Shown in pieces: positions 52,801-62,785 of a DNA stretch of 64,000 bases. The notes below the pieces were generated by a model. The model worked only from the letters and a program-made list of their open reading frames with translations, was not told where the DNA came from and did no database searches. Source of the DNA: Moraxella sp035181385 (GTDB taxonomy: Bacteria; Pseudomonadota; Gammaproteobacteria; Pseudomonadales; Moraxellaceae); assembly GCF_035181385.1 (NCBI RefSeq), contig NZ_JAXCJK010000003.1:124001-188000 (forward strand), read 5' to 3'. A program made the translations under genes and the position numbers. The stretch's first letter is position 1; each line of letters begins with the position of its first letter.

Positions 52801-54057
52801 ATGAATATATCTACATCCGCTATTTTGCCCAAAAAAATATTGCTTGCATTAACAGGTGGTATTGCTTGTTATAAGGTTGCCATTTTAGCACGCCTTTTGA
52901 TGAAAGCTGGGTACACTGTCCGTGTGATGATGACGCATGGAGCGTGTGAGTTTATCACACCCATGACTTTGCAAGCTTTGACAGGGCATGAAGTTCATAC
53001 TGAATTATTAGACGCCCAAGCTGAAAAAGGCATGGGGCATATTGAGCTTGCTAAGTGGGCGGACTTAGTGGTTGTTGTACCAGCTTCGGCAAATACAATT
53101 GGCAAGCTGGCAAACGGATTAGCAGATAATCTGGTTACTACTGTATGCCTTGCTACCACAGCCCCCATTTGGCTTTATCCAGCGATGAATCAGGCAATGT
53201 GGGGTAATGCGATGGTACAAGCTAACTTAGCCAAACTTCATGATTTTGGTTTTAAAATCAGTTCTCCTGATAGCGGTGAGCAGGCTTGTGGAGATGTTGG
53301 AGTGGGCAGACTGCCTGAACCTGAGATGATTTTTAATGAAATCTCCACTCATTTTCATCGGCAGGCCACCCCCCAAATCTTACTTGATAAAACCGTCGTT
53401 ATTACCGCAGGAGCAACCCTTGAACCTATCGATCCTGTCCGCTATTTGTCCAATCACTCCACAGGCAAAATGGGCCATGCTCTTGCCACTGCTTGCATCA
53501 ATGCAGGGGCGATGGTAATTCTTATTGTAGGGCAAAAAGTCAGCTTGGCCACACCTATGGGCGTCAAAAAAATCACGATAGGTACGGCTGATGAGTTATT
53601 GCAGGCGAGTTTGGAGAGTTGCAAAATGGCAGATATTTTCATCGCCACCGCCGCTGTTGCAGATTTTAAAGTCAAACAAGTGGCAAACCAAAAACTTAAA
53701 AAAACAAGCGATGATGTTTTGACCTTGGAGCTTGTCAAAAACCCTGATGTGCTAGCGACAATTTCAAATGCCTATCCACACCTTTTGACCGTTGGTTTTG
53801 CTGCCGAAACCAACGATGTAGAAGATTATGCTCGTGGAAAACTCATCGCCAAAAACTTAGACATGATAGCGTGCAATGATGTTTCGGACAAAACCATCGG
53901 GTTTGGTAGCGATGATAATGCCATGACGGTGTTTTTTGCCCAAAAATACAATAAAGATAAAGCTGTGCTAAATAAGGCGAGTAAAGATGACATCGCCAGA
54001 CAACTTGTGATGGCAATCGGCGAAGTTTTATCCCAAAAATCAACAGGTCAGCTTTGA
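52801..54057 (+). CDS. coaBC: Bifunctional phosphopantothenoylcysteine decarboxylase/synthetase CoaBC
   Basis: A 418-residue coenzyme A enzyme. The N-terminal CoaC flavodomain has GGIACYKVA, GHIELAKWAD with the active His, PAMNQAMW and SGEQACGDVGVGRLPEP with the Cys. The C-terminal CoaB half has VITAGATLEPIDPVRYLSNHSTGKMG and TAAVADF. It carries no promoter that I could fix, although TATAAT lies about 40 bases upstream. Confidence 0.96.
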   Translation: MNISTSAILPKKILLALTGGIACYKVAILARLLMKAGYTVRVMMTHGACEFITPMTLQALTGHEVHTELLDAQAEKGMGHIELAKWADLVVVVPASANTIGKLANGLADNLVTTVCLATTAPIWLYPAMNQAMWGNAMVQANLAKLHDFGFKISSPDSGEQACGDVGVGRLPEPEMIFNEISTHFHRQATPQILLDKTVVITAGATLEPIDPVRYLSNHSTGKMGHALATACINAGAMVILIVGQKVSLATPMGVKKITIGTADELLQASLESCKMADIFIATAAVADFKVKQVANQKLKKTSDDVLTLELVKNPDVLATISNAYPHLLTVGFAAETNDVEDYARGKLIAKNLDMIACNDVSDKTIGFGSDDNAMTVFFAQKYNKDKAVLNKASKDDIARQLVMAIGEVLSQKSTGQL

Positions 54058-54332
54058 TTGTTGCATTGTTCATGAAAACTGGCCATATTTTCATAAAAAT
54101 AATCAAAAAGTGTGAAAAAATGGCATTTAAATGCAAATTTGATTGGTAAATTATAAAAAAATGGTGTATTTTGTTAAATATAAGAAAGGACACTTTTTTG
54201 TCAAAAAATGACCGCAGTATTATGATGATATGGCTTTAAGATGCTGTTTTGATATTGATTGACCAATTTGACAAGATTTGTTCATAAGATTTACAAGGTT
54301 AAAATTGACAAGGCTAAAAGGAGATTGTTACT

Positions 54333-56042
54333 ATGAGCACCGCCGAATTTAACATAACAAGTGATGATCTTTGGTATGGTACCTACCAAAAATACGGCAT
54401 CAGTACAGATTTTAATATTCCTGAACATATACAGTCGCTGGCTGATGTTTTTGAAGATAATATTACCAACCATAGAGGGGCCATCGCCAGTACCTTTATG
54501 GATAAGTCAATGACTTATGGCGAGCTTGATGAGGCGAGTTTGAAGATTGCGGCTTATTTGCAGTCGCTTGGTCTTGAAAAGGGCGATAAAATTGCCTTGA
54601 TGATGCCAAATGTCCCGCAATATTTGGTTACGATGTTTGGCGTGATTCGTGCAGGCTACACACTTGTGAATGTCAACCCATTGTACACCAGCCCTGAGCT
54701 TGAACATCAACTCAATGATAGTGAAGCTAAGGTTTTGTTTATTATTGAAAATTTTGCCAAAACTTTTGAGCAAGTGAAAAATAAGGGTAAGGTTGAGCAT
54801 GTGGTTGTTGCCAGTATTGGCGACATGCTTGGATTAAAAGGCCACATTGTTAATTTGGTTGTGCGTCATATCAAAAAAATGGTACCAAGTTATCACATTA
54901 ATGGTACAACCAGCTTTAAAGATGCTCTAAATTCTGTGCCAGCCAATAAGTTTAAGCGTCCAATGCTTACCCTTGATGATGTGGCGGTATTACAATATAC
55001 AGGTGGTACAACTGGTGTGGCAAAAGGTGCAATGTTAACTCACCGCAATATCATCGCCAATATAGAGCAGGCGAGCAACTTTGTCAGCACTGCTTTTCCT
55101 GATGGCAATATGAATGGCAAATATATAACCGTGGCACTGCCTTTGTATCATATTTTTTGTTTTATGGTCAGTCAGCTGGCGATGAAATACGGTTTTGCAC
55201 TTTTGCTCATTCCAAATGCGCGTGATTTTGCCGACTTGACCAAACAGCACGCCAAATATCGCCCTGTATTCTTTATGGGTGTTAATACTTTGTTCAATGC
55301 TTTGACCAATCATGAAGGATTTAAGAGTATTGACCATGGCAATATGAAGTTTAGTTTGGCAGGTGGTATGTCTGTATTGCCTAGCACTGCTAAGGCATGG
55401 GAGGCGTTGACAGGCACTCACATCACCGAGGGCTACGGTTTATCAGAGACCTCTCCTGTGCTTACGGTTACACCACCACCAGCAGGCTACTCTGGTAAAA
55501 TCGGTATCCCTTTGCCAGCGACAGACATCGTCATTCTTGACGATGATGGCAATCGGGTGCCATTGGGTGAAGCGGGTGAGATTTGTGCTAAGGGTCCTCA
55601 GGTGATGAAGGGCTATTGGGGACGCCCTGATGAGACCGAGAAGGTGATCACAACAGATGGATATTTTCGCACAGGCGACATAGGCATTATGGACGAGCAA
55701 GGCTATATCAAAATTGTTGATAGAAAAAAAGACATGGTATTAGTCTCTGGTTTTAATGTTTATCCAAACGAAGTTGAAGAAGTTGTTGCGGCACATCCAA
55801 AAGTGCTAGAATGCGGTGTCATTGGTGTGCCAGATGAGCATAGTGGCGAGGTGGTGAAAGTCTTTGTTGTCAAAAAAGATGAAAGCCTGACTGAAAAAGA
55901 GATTGCAAGTTGGGTGAAGGAGCGACTAACTGGCTATAAGCGTCCAAAGATTGTTGAATTTGTCAGTGAGCTACCAAAATCCAATGTTGGTAAAATCTTA
56001 CGCAAAGAGCTTCGCAATCTAGAAAAACAAAAATCATCTTAG
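54333..56042 (+). CDS. fadD: Long-chain acyl-CoA synthetase (FadD type)
   Basis: A 569-residue AMP-forming ligase. ATP-binding is in LQYTGGTTGVAKGAMLTHRN, followed by GYGLSETSPVL, YFRTGDIGIMDEQGYIKIVDRKKDMVLVSGFNVYP and a C-terminal catalytic Lys in LPKSNVGKILRKELR. AAAAGGAG precedes the ATG. It activates fatty acids to CoA thioesters, feeding lipids or beta-oxidation. It stands alone and ends at a terminator. Confidence 0.92.
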   Translation: MSTAEFNITSDDLWYGTYQKYGISTDFNIPEHIQSLADVFEDNITNHRGAIASTFMDKSMTYGELDEASLKIAAYLQSLGLEKGDKIALMMPNVPQYLVTMFGVIRAGYTLVNVNPLYTSPELEHQLNDSEAKVLFIIENFAKTFEQVKNKGKVEHVVVASIGDMLGLKGHIVNLVVRHIKKMVPSYHINGTTSFKDALNSVPANKFKRPMLTLDDVAVLQYTGGTTGVAKGAMLTHRNIIANIEQASNFVSTAFPDGNMNGKYITVALPLYHIFCFMVSQLAMKYGFALLLIPNARDFADLTKQHAKYRPVFFMGVNTLFNALTNHEGFKSIDHGNMKFSLAGGMSVLPSTAKAWEALTGTHITEGYGLSETSPVLTVTPPPAGYSGKIGIPLPATDIVILDDDGNRVPLGEAGEICAKGPQVMKGYWGRPDETEKVITTDGYFRTGDIGIMDEQGYIKIVDRKKDMVLVSGFNVYPNEVEEVVAAHPKVLECGVIGVPDEHSGEVVKVFVVKKDESLTEKEIASWVKERLTGYKRPKIVEFVSELPKSNVGKILRKELRNLEKQKSS

Positions 56043-56074
56043 TAAAGATGGTTTGATGTATGGTGGAATACAAC

Positions 56075-56107
56075 AAAAAAGACTTGCTACAGCAGGTCTT
56101 TTTTTGG
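56075..56107 (+). terminator. Rho-independent terminator of fadD
   Basis: A 13-bp stem (AAAAAGACTTGC arm with GCAGGTCTTTTT, one G-U pair) and four-base loop end in a long T-run. Confidence 0.85.
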
Positions 56108-56228
56108 ATAAAAGTTTTTTTACAAATGAGTGAGTAAAAAAACTAACAAGGCAATCGTTTTTGTGTTATTGTCAAGAAATTGGTACAATACGATTTTAAT
56201 TATTTTCAATAGTCAAAAGTGGGCAATC

Positions 56229-56945
56229 ATGCGTCATAATAATCGTGCTTTAAATGAGCTTCGCTCTATTTCATTTACTCGCCACTACACCAAGCATGCC
56301 GAGGGTTCGGTTCTGGTTTGTTTTGGAGATACCAAAGTGTTGTGTACTGCAAGTATTGAGCAGGGTGTGCCACGCTGGTTAAAAGGTCAGGGAAAGGGTT
56401 GGCTAACAGCTGAATATGGTATGTTGCCACGAGCCACAGGTACACGCACCGACAGAGAGGCTGTGCGTGGCAAACAATCTGGACGCACTCAGGAAATTCA
56501 GCGTTTGATTGGGCGTTCGTTGCGTGCAATGCTGGACTTGACCAAACTTGGTGAAAATACCATATATATTGACTGTGATGTCATTCAAGCAGATGGAGGT
56601 ACTCGTACTGCCAGCATTACAGGGGCGGCTGTGGCACTGATGGATGCACTTGAAAAATGGCAAAGAAAAGGCAATTTAAAAAGCGACCCCTTTGTTGGTT
56701 TGGTGGCGGCAGTATCTGTGGGCATTAAAAATGGCAAGGTATATTTGGATTTGGATTATAGCGAAGATTCAACCTGTGATACTGATTTGAATGTGGTGAT
56801 GATGCAAGGTGGTGGCTTTATTGAGATTCAAGGTACAGCAGAAGAAGCGCCATTTAGCCGAGCTGAGGCTGATGCCATGCTGGATTTGGCAGAATCAGGC
56901 ATTCTTACGCTGATTGGCGAACAACAAAAGGCACTTGGCTGGTGA
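56229..56945 (+). CDS. rph: Ribonuclease PH
   Basis: A 238-residue phosphorolytic exonuclease that trims tRNA 3' ends. The ATG at 56229 gives the expected start RHNNRALNELRSISFTRHYTKHAEGSVLV. VLCTASIEQGVPRWLKGQGKGWLTAEYGMLPRAT and IDCDVIQADGGTRTASITGA are typical, with the phosphate-binding Arg residues. The next gene overlaps it by one base. Confidence 0.97.
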   Translation: MRHNNRALNELRSISFTRHYTKHAEGSVLVCFGDTKVLCTASIEQGVPRWLKGQGKGWLTAEYGMLPRATGTRTDREAVRGKQSGRTQEIQRLIGRSLRAMLDLTKLGENTIYIDCDVIQADGGTRTASITGAAVALMDALEKWQRKGNLKSDPFVGLVAAVSVGIKNGKVYLDLDYSEDSTCDTDLNVVMMQGGGFIEIQGTAEEAPFSRAEADAMLDLAESGILTLIGEQQKALGW

Positions 56946-57400
56946 TGAAAGTTATTGATGATGGAGTGGAAATTGTTTTGGCGGGTAAAAATACCGATGG
57001 TATGTTCGTTTGGTCGGTAGCCATGCTTGTCTGTGCTTTGGTGGTGGCTATTATTTGTTTTACCCTGCCTGTGCCATATGCCATCAGTGCGGTAGGGGTT
57101 TGGGCGGTATTGATGTATTTTTTTAATCAAAAAAAACATATTGCCAAAACTCAAAAGCATCATGCACAAGGTGTACTCATCATTAAAAACCATCATTTTT
57201 CTATTAATGGTATGTCAACAAGCCTCAGCAAAGCGGCCCAAATTTCTAGTGATGGCAAGCATCTGATTATCAATGATGATGGGGTGTTTTATTATTTTGG
57301 GGGTTTTGCTGGTGAGCATGAGATTGATGTTGCTAAAGCGGTATTAAATGGTCAAAGTATTGTCAAACGCACAAAAACCATCAAAATGAGTGTTGGTTAG
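56945..57400 (+). CDS. Uncharacterised small membrane protein coupled to rph
   Basis: A 151-residue protein whose ATG overlaps the rph stop by one base (TGATG), so the two are coupled. Two close transmembrane helices (residues about 22-60) are followed by a soluble domain with repeated beta-strands (GVLIIKNHHFSINGMSTSL, KHLIINDDGVFYYFGGF). I recognise no family. It may be a membrane-anchored accessory protein. Confidence 0.65.
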   Translation: MKVIDDGVEIVLAGKNTDGMFVWSVAMLVCALVVAIICFTLPVPYAISAVGVWAVLMYFFNQKKHIAKTQKHHAQGVLIIKNHHFSINGMSTSLSKAAQISSDGKHLIINDDGVFYYFGGFAGEHEIDVAKAVLNGQSIVKRTKTIKMSVG

Positions 57401-57641
57401 TTGATGGGATAAATAATTAAGATGGGATGGATAATTAAAAAGTGCGGTTAAGCCTCCATATTTTGTATTTCTGGTCGGACTATGGTAAAACTTGCCATAG
57501 CCAAACCCTGTTGTCTTTTGATCATTTGATCAGCTCATGATTGGGGCGAGTGTTTTACCCCAAATATGCCCTCAAATAATGATGCAAAAATTCAATATTG
57601 GTATTGGGTTTTTAGTTTTTTTTATCAGTTTGTTGGGTTTA

Positions 57642-58076
57642 TTAAAATGGCTTAACCACCACCAAAATGACCACTGTAATCAAGATGAATACAGGGATTT
57701 CATTAAACCATCGCCAAAAAATATGTGTTTTTAGTTTTGGGTTGTCGGCAAGTTTTAGGCGATATTTTCCGCACATGATGTGATAAGCTGTCAGCAAAAT
57801 GACAAGTGTGATTTTGGCGTGTAGCCAGCCTTGGTTTTTATAGATGTCCCAATTCATCACAACCATTGTCATGCCAAAAAGCCAAGTTGCCATCATCGCA
57901 GGATTCATAATCCCTCTGTACAATTTGCGTTCCATGATGGCAAACCGATTTTGACTGACGATGTCGTCGCTCATGGCATGATACACAAATAATCGTGGCA
58001 AATAAAAAATCCCTGCAAACCAGCAGATCATCGCAATGATGTGAAAGGCTTTGATGTATAAAAACAACGCTATCAC
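57642..58076 (-). CDS. hemJ: Protoporphyrinogen oxidase HemJ
   Basis: A 144-residue inner-membrane heme-biosynthesis enzyme. It has four to five helices with FHIIAMICWFAGIFYLPRLFVYHA, the conserved His in the first helix and RLFV motif, LYRGIMNPAM, and WLHAKITLVILLTAYHIMCGKY. These and the length match HemJ (UPF0093). Confidence 0.92.
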   Translation of the reverse strand: MIALFLYIKAFHIIAMICWFAGIFYLPRLFVYHAMSDDIVSQNRFAIMERKLYRGIMNPAMMATWLFGMTMVVMNWDIYKNQGWLHAKITLVILLTAYHIMCGKYRLKLADNPKLKTHIFWRWFNEIPVFILITVVILVVVKPF

Positions 58077-58160
58077 CCCTAAAAAAAGATGGTGTATTAT
58101 ACCATAGGTTGTAAAACTGGGCTGGTATTTGATGTCAATGAGAAAAGCAAAAAGGTGCCA

Positions 58161-59216
58161 TCAAGCAGACATTGGGCAACCTTCTGGCAACTCGCTAAAA
58201 GTGCTTTCGCTTTTACCTGTCATGGCGTTGATGATTTTTGGTTTTGGCTTGGGTTTTTCGGCACTCAGACCAAGCATGGCCATCAGTCGGTCGTCATTGG
58301 CCTGTGATTGATTATTTGTGGTGAGTAGTTTGTCGCCATAGAAAAATGAGTTTGCCCCTGCCATAAAAGCCAATGCCTGCTCGCCATCAGTAAGGCTTTC
58401 ACGGCCTGCTGATAGACGCACATAACTGGTTGGACAACAAATGCGAACAACGGCGATTGTGCGGATCCACTCTATCACAGACAAACGACCATCTGCCAGC
58501 ACCTTATCGCCAAGAGGTGTGCCTGCAATTGGTACAAGCAAATTAACAGGAATGGACTGTGGTGGCATGGGCATTTGGACGAGCTCATGTACCCAATCAA
58601 TACGATCTGAACGACTTTCACCCATACCAACAATGCTACCACTGCACACATTGATGCCTGCTTGACGGACATGATCTAGGGTTTGTAAACGCTCATCATA
58701 GGTGCGAGTGGTGGTAACTTGGTCGTAGTAGTTGCGTGAGGTGTCAAGATTATGATTGTAGTAATCAAGGCCAGCGTCAGCAAGAGTTTTTGCTTGTTCG
58801 GGTTTAAGCATTCCTAAGGTCATGCAAGTTTCCAGCCCAAGCGACTTAACTTCGCTGATCAGCTCTACCAAATAAGGCATGTCTTTGGCGGAAGGATGTT
58901 TCCATGCTGCACCCATGCAAAATCTTGATGAACCAGATGACTTAGCAAGTTTGGCGGCATTGATGACTTTTTGAATTTCAAGGCGTTTTTCAGCTTCAAG
59001 CCCCGTTTTGTCTCGATGGTGTCCTGATTGACTACAATAACCACAGTCCTCTGGACAATTGCCTGTTTTGATAGAAAGTAAGGTGGAGATTTGTACTTCG
59101 TTGGCATTAAAATGGTTGCGATGCACTGCCTGAGCCTGCATAAGTAGGTCTAAAAGTGGTAAATCAAAAAGAGTGGCAATGTCTTCCTTGGTATATTGTT
59201 TTGACAAGTAATTCAT
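58161..59216 (-). CDS. bioB: Biotin synthase BioB
   Basis: A 351-residue radical SAM enzyme that inserts sulfur into dethiobiotin. The SAM cluster is held by GNCPEDCGYCSQSGHH (CxxxCxxC), preceded by ISTLLSIKTG. MTLGMLKPEQAKTLADAGLDYYNHNLDT and PTSYVRLSAGR are typical. No other bio gene is present. A long inverted repeat lies in its upstream region. Confidence 0.97.
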   Translation of the reverse strand: MNYLSKQYTKEDIATLFDLPLLDLLMQAQAVHRNHFNANEVQISTLLSIKTGNCPEDCGYCSQSGHHRDKTGLEAEKRLEIQKVINAAKLAKSSGSSRFCMGAAWKHPSAKDMPYLVELISEVKSLGLETCMTLGMLKPEQAKTLADAGLDYYNHNLDTSRNYYDQVTTTRTYDERLQTLDHVRQAGINVCSGSIVGMGESRSDRIDWVHELVQMPMPPQSIPVNLLVPIAGTPLGDKVLADGRLSVIEWIRTIAVVRICCPTSYVRLSAGRESLTDGEQALAFMAGANSFFYGDKLLTTNNQSQANDDRLMAMLGLSAEKPKPKPKIINAMTGKSESTFSELPEGCPMSA

Positions 59217-59275
59217 GATAAGTCTCTGGTTAAAACAGATAAGTTTGCCATTTATAAAATTTATAAAAAAGCATC

Positions 59276-59318
59276 AATTTGTTAAAATAGTAAACAACTG
59301 TTCCTATTTTAACAAATT
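59276..59318. promoter_or_regulatory. Long inverted repeat upstream of bioB
   Basis: AATTTGTTAAAATAG and its perfect complement are separated by 13 bases, 60-100 bases before bioB. The TTGTTAA/TTAACAA cores resemble half-sites of biotin-repressor (BirA) operators, but the spacing between them (23 bases) is about five bases wider than the known form. A run of nine T lies just beyond at 59342-59350. Confidence 0.55.
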
Positions 59319-59417
59319 TTGGCAAGATGATTCAACTTATCTTTTTTTTTGTTTAATGATTGAAATATTTTATGTCTTTTAAGTGTTGAATTATTGTTTT
59401 GTCAAATCTTGATTGGT

Positions 59418-59897
59418 TCATTTGTTCAGTTTTGATTTGATGATGCTTAGTGCTTGTTCAGCAAAAGGTTTGGCAGTATCAATGTAGTTTTTGTATTTGT
59501 CTGGGACTTTGGTAGCGTGTTTGGCAATGCCAGAGAGCCATAGCACAAGTTTATAGTCGCCTGTGATTTTGACATCACCGTCTTGGACGGCGGTCATAAA
59601 GGTGGCGACATCGCCTTTGGTAAGTAGTTTTGCACCTGTAACTGAGTCTTTAAAATCAATCGTTAAATCAGCATCGGTCAGGTTGCCAAGAGCATGGTTA
59701 AATATGCCGTCACGAAATTCATAATAGCGATTGGTGGTTGGGCTTTTAAATTGAATGGTGATATTTTTGCCATCAATCAAGCCATTTAGTGCATCGTTGC
59801 TACGGCTTGTGATGAGCGATTGTAAGCGAAAACCAAGTGCGGCAAGTAGTGCATCAAGTGCATCGGCTTTGACATCTAAGATGGGCAATGTAAACAT
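59418..59897 (-). CDS. SCP2 sterol-binding domain protein
   Basis: A 159-residue protein with one SCP-2 domain: LIDGKNITIQFKSPTTNRYYEFRDGIF, ADLTIDFKDSVTGAKLL and the family ending MTAVQDGDVKITGDYKLVLWLSGI. Such domains bind lipids; relatives UbiJ and UbiT work in ubiquinone synthesis but carry other domains or N-termini. Precise role is not clear. It lies between bioB and serB on the same strand. Confidence 0.85.
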   Translation of the reverse strand: MFTLPILDVKADALDALLAALGFRLQSLITSRSNDALNGLIDGKNITIQFKSPTTNRYYEFRDGIFNHALGNLTDADLTIDFKDSVTGAKLLTKGDVATFMTAVQDGDVKITGDYKLVLWLSGIAKHATKVPDKYKNYIDTAKPFAEQALSIIKSKLNK

Positions 59898-60001
59898 ATG
59901 TCTTTTTCCTGCTGGTTAATCATTTGATGGTATTTTAACAAAAATACCATCAATGAGTGCGATATTTTTTGTATCTTTGTTTTTTATCCATGTAAGTGTG
60001 G

Positions 60002-61117
60002 TTAAGACTTGATGGTTTGGTTGCACGCATCAAGACGATGACCAAGTGCATACAACACACCTTCAAGCCCTGTGATATTTATGGCGGCGTCGGCTTTTGC
60101 TCTGACAATGGGCTTGGCGTGATAGGCGATGCCAACATCAGCTGTTGCCATCATCGCCAAATCGTTTGCACCATCACCAACACAGACGACTTGATGCATA
60201 TCAAGTTTTAATTTGGTGGCGGTATCAATGGTGATGGTGGCTTTTTTGTTGCCATCAATCAGATTGTTGTCAACCTGTCCTGTCATTTGGTTATCTAGTA
60301 TGGATAGGGCATTGGCATGGTAAGCATCCATACCCAATGAACAAGCCACATATTCGGCAAAAGGAGTAAAACCACCTGAAATAAGCACTGTGTGATAGCC
60401 GATGGCTTTTAAGGCAGCGATTGTGGCGTGTGCACCTGCACTGAATGTAAGATGTTTGGCGATAATTTCACTAACCACAGAGGCGTCCACACCTTCAAGC
60501 AAGGCCACACGACGAGCAAAACTGGTTGCAAAATCAATCTCACCACGCATTGCCTGTTCGGTAATTTCAAGCACTTTATCCTCAATGCCACAGTATCGAG
60601 CAAGCTCAACGATGACCTCTTGTTCAATTAAAGTTGAGTCCATATCAAAACACGCCAAACGGTGTTTGTGTAGCATTTGTGAGATGGACATAATGTGTAC
60701 ATCGGCGTCATTGCCTAATTTGTTGGCAAAATAACTGGTGATTTGCTCATCAATAATGTGTGCCTCAGCCTCTTTTTTGGCATCGCTCATCTGGGTGTGT
60801 TTGGTGGGTGCAAGTAAATAACGGTGGATTGACACATCAGCCAGTGGGGTGGGTGATGTGATGATGTGGGCATTTTGCTTGGCAATCTCATCATCATGGA
60901 CGGCAACAGATTGCCAATTGGCTTGACTGTTTATCCATGTTTGCATGAGTACATCAACATCGTTGTGTGGTCGCTTGGCGATGATGATGACGGCAAAGAT
61001 GGGTAATGCTGTCATTGGAGTGCTGTCAATTTTCATGCCATCTGGCAAAACATGGGCAACCGATGCTAAGGCATTTTGCCATGCTTGTGAATCTTTGGGT
61101 AGAGCGTAAGTAATCAT
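60002..61117 (-). CDS. serB: Phosphoserine phosphatase SerB
   Basis: A 371-residue HAD-family enzyme for the last step of serine synthesis. The nucleophile motif is ACFDMDSTLIEQEVIVELA, then VLISGGFTPFAEYVA and VCVGDGANDLAMMATADVGIAYHAKP. An N-terminal region of about 150 residues looks like the ACT-like domain found in longer SerB proteins. It is divergent from the AhpA-like gene. Confidence 0.95.
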   Translation of the reverse strand: MITYALPKDSQAWQNALASVAHVLPDGMKIDSTPMTALPIFAVIIIAKRPHNDVDVLMQTWINSQANWQSVAVHDDEIAKQNAHIITSPTPLADVSIHRYLLAPTKHTQMSDAKKEAEAHIIDEQITSYFANKLGNDADVHIMSISQMLHKHRLACFDMDSTLIEQEVIVELARYCGIEDKVLEITEQAMRGEIDFATSFARRVALLEGVDASVVSEIIAKHLTFSAGAHATIAALKAIGYHTVLISGGFTPFAEYVACSLGMDAYHANALSILDNQMTGQVDNNLIDGNKKATITIDTATKLKLDMHQVVCVGDGANDLAMMATADVGIAYHAKPIVRAKADAAINITGLEGVLYALGHRLDACNQTIKS

Positions 61118-61480
61118 AACAAATTCCAGTCGGGTTCTAGTAAATTGGCTAAAATGTTGAAATTAAAATTAAGTCAAGGCAGTGTTTATTAAATAAATAT
61201 TCATGCAATCTATCATGCCCAAAACTTCATAAAAATACAAGTCTAATTGTCAAAATTGTCTAAATTATCAAAAATTCAAAAGCGACATAAAAAAAACAAT
61301 CACAAAAACCCATCAAGACATACCAAGGTATGGTTAAAAAACACTTGAATGGCAATGTTGAATAACACCAAGAAAATTTCAATAAAAACGATTAAATTTA
61401 AGCATAAGCATGGTAAAATAGGCACTTTAAATATTTTTTTGTAGAGACATTCTGCAACACTTTCTCTTTTGGTTTGACTT
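61118..61480. other. Divergent region between serB and the AhpA-like gene
   Basis: About 360 AT-rich bases. CATACC-AA-GGTATG at 61319-61332 is a short perfect palindrome. No gene, terminator or clear promoter pair could be fixed. Confidence 0.45.
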
Positions 61481-62785
61481 ATGACTTTTTTAGCACCACG
61501 ACAAGGACTGTTTGCCATCATTATTTTGGTCAGTTTATGCCTGCATACGCTGTTTTTTGTGCTTTCAGAAAAGCATGAAAGCACGGAGCGTCAGCGTGTG
61601 ATGGCAACGCAATCAACAAGTGAGCTTGTTCGGCAATTAAAAGTACCGATGGCAACAGACGACCGCATTAGCATGAGCGTCATTGCTGATAAATATACCA
61701 AAGAAGAGGAAATTGCTTTTGTTGGTGTGTATGATGCTAAAGATGTGCTCCTTGTGCCTGTGGGAGTGGAAAGTGCTGATGGTTTGTCTTTAAAAGAATC
61801 GGTGGTCTCAGGAACGACTGTACTAGGTAGCGTGGTGGTGAAGACGCCTGCTGTGGGTTATGTTCAGGTGATTTCTAAGCACTGGCTATTCTTGCTTGGT
61901 GTGGTAGGGCTACACACGATATTGTGGTTGCTGTATGGCTACTTGGCACGCCCAACTCGCCAGATGTGCGAGGTTATTGGTCAAAAGGTACGCATGGAAC
62001 TGCTTGATAAGGGCATCTTACAGCAACAGTTTGGGCAAACGGTAGGTCAAAGCGATGCAACCAATACTTCTGATGACGACCCTAATTTACAAGCAAATAT
62101 CTCATCAGTAACCTCCATTTTGCATAAAACCAAACCTGCCGACAGCACCACTGCTAACAATGATGTCTTAGCTGACGATAAAAATAGTACATCAGATTGC
62201 AACGATGGTTGTAGCGATGGTTATGTCGTGCAGATATTGTTTGAGGATCCAAATCATTTGTTGTCAGCCATCAGTCATGACAGTAAAATGGCATATTTTG
62301 CGTTATGCGACCAGCTACTTGATCAGGCGGTTTTGCATTTGCTTGAGTTGCCACTTTTGGCGGGTGTGACTGCTAAGGTGGTCAAATATTATGATGATAA
62401 AGGTGCAAAAGTTATCTTGTATGGGATCGCACCTGCCAAAGCCGCCACTGCTGCGGTATTCTTGTCTAAGCTGATGCTGATGCTAAACCAAGTCGTCTAT
62501 GACAAGCATCGTGAAATTAAGCGTTTTACTTGGCAGATTCGTACGACTGTCAGCGATGGTAGTAATGCTGATGCGGTATTGGACTTGACCAAACGCCGTC
62601 GTGAATCACCAATGATTTTACTTGATGAATCTGCTCAAAATGAAGTGAAAATCTATGCCGAACTCATGCGTCTTGATGCTCCAATGTCGGTTTATGAGCG
62701 TGAAAGTTGCAGTTTGGCAAGCGTGACTCGTGCCACTGCTGAGCGATTGCGTAGCGTGAGAGATAAAGTTTTATTAGGCGATTGA
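61481..62785 (+). CDS. AhpA/YtjB-like membrane protein divergent from serB
   Basis: A 434-residue inner-membrane protein with helices at residues about 9-28 and 125-148 enclosing a periplasmic domain of about 95 residues, followed by a large cytoplasmic part. The periplasmic part has LVRQLKVPMATDDRISMSVIADKYTKEEEIAFVGVYD, like the AhpA/YtjB (SMP_2) group, which in enterobacteria also lies opposite serB. The cytoplasmic part (a polar Asp/Ser/Thr linker and a conserved C-terminal domain) makes it twice the length of YtjB. Function is unknown. Confidence 0.7.
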   Translation: MTFLAPRQGLFAIIILVSLCLHTLFFVLSEKHESTERQRVMATQSTSELVRQLKVPMATDDRISMSVIADKYTKEEEIAFVGVYDAKDVLLVPVGVESADGLSLKESVVSGTTVLGSVVVKTPAVGYVQVISKHWLFLLGVVGLHTILWLLYGYLARPTRQMCEVIGQKVRMELLDKGILQQQFGQTVGQSDATNTSDDDPNLQANISSVTSILHKTKPADSTTANNDVLADDKNSTSDCNDGCSDGYVVQILFEDPNHLLSAISHDSKMAYFALCDQLLDQAVLHLLELPLLAGVTAKVVKYYDDKGAKVILYGIAPAKAATAAVFLSKLMLMLNQVVYDKHREIKRFTWQIRTTVSDGSNADAVLDLTKRRRESPMILLDESAQNEVKIYAELMRLDAPMSVYERESCSLASVTRATAERLRSVRDKVLLGD

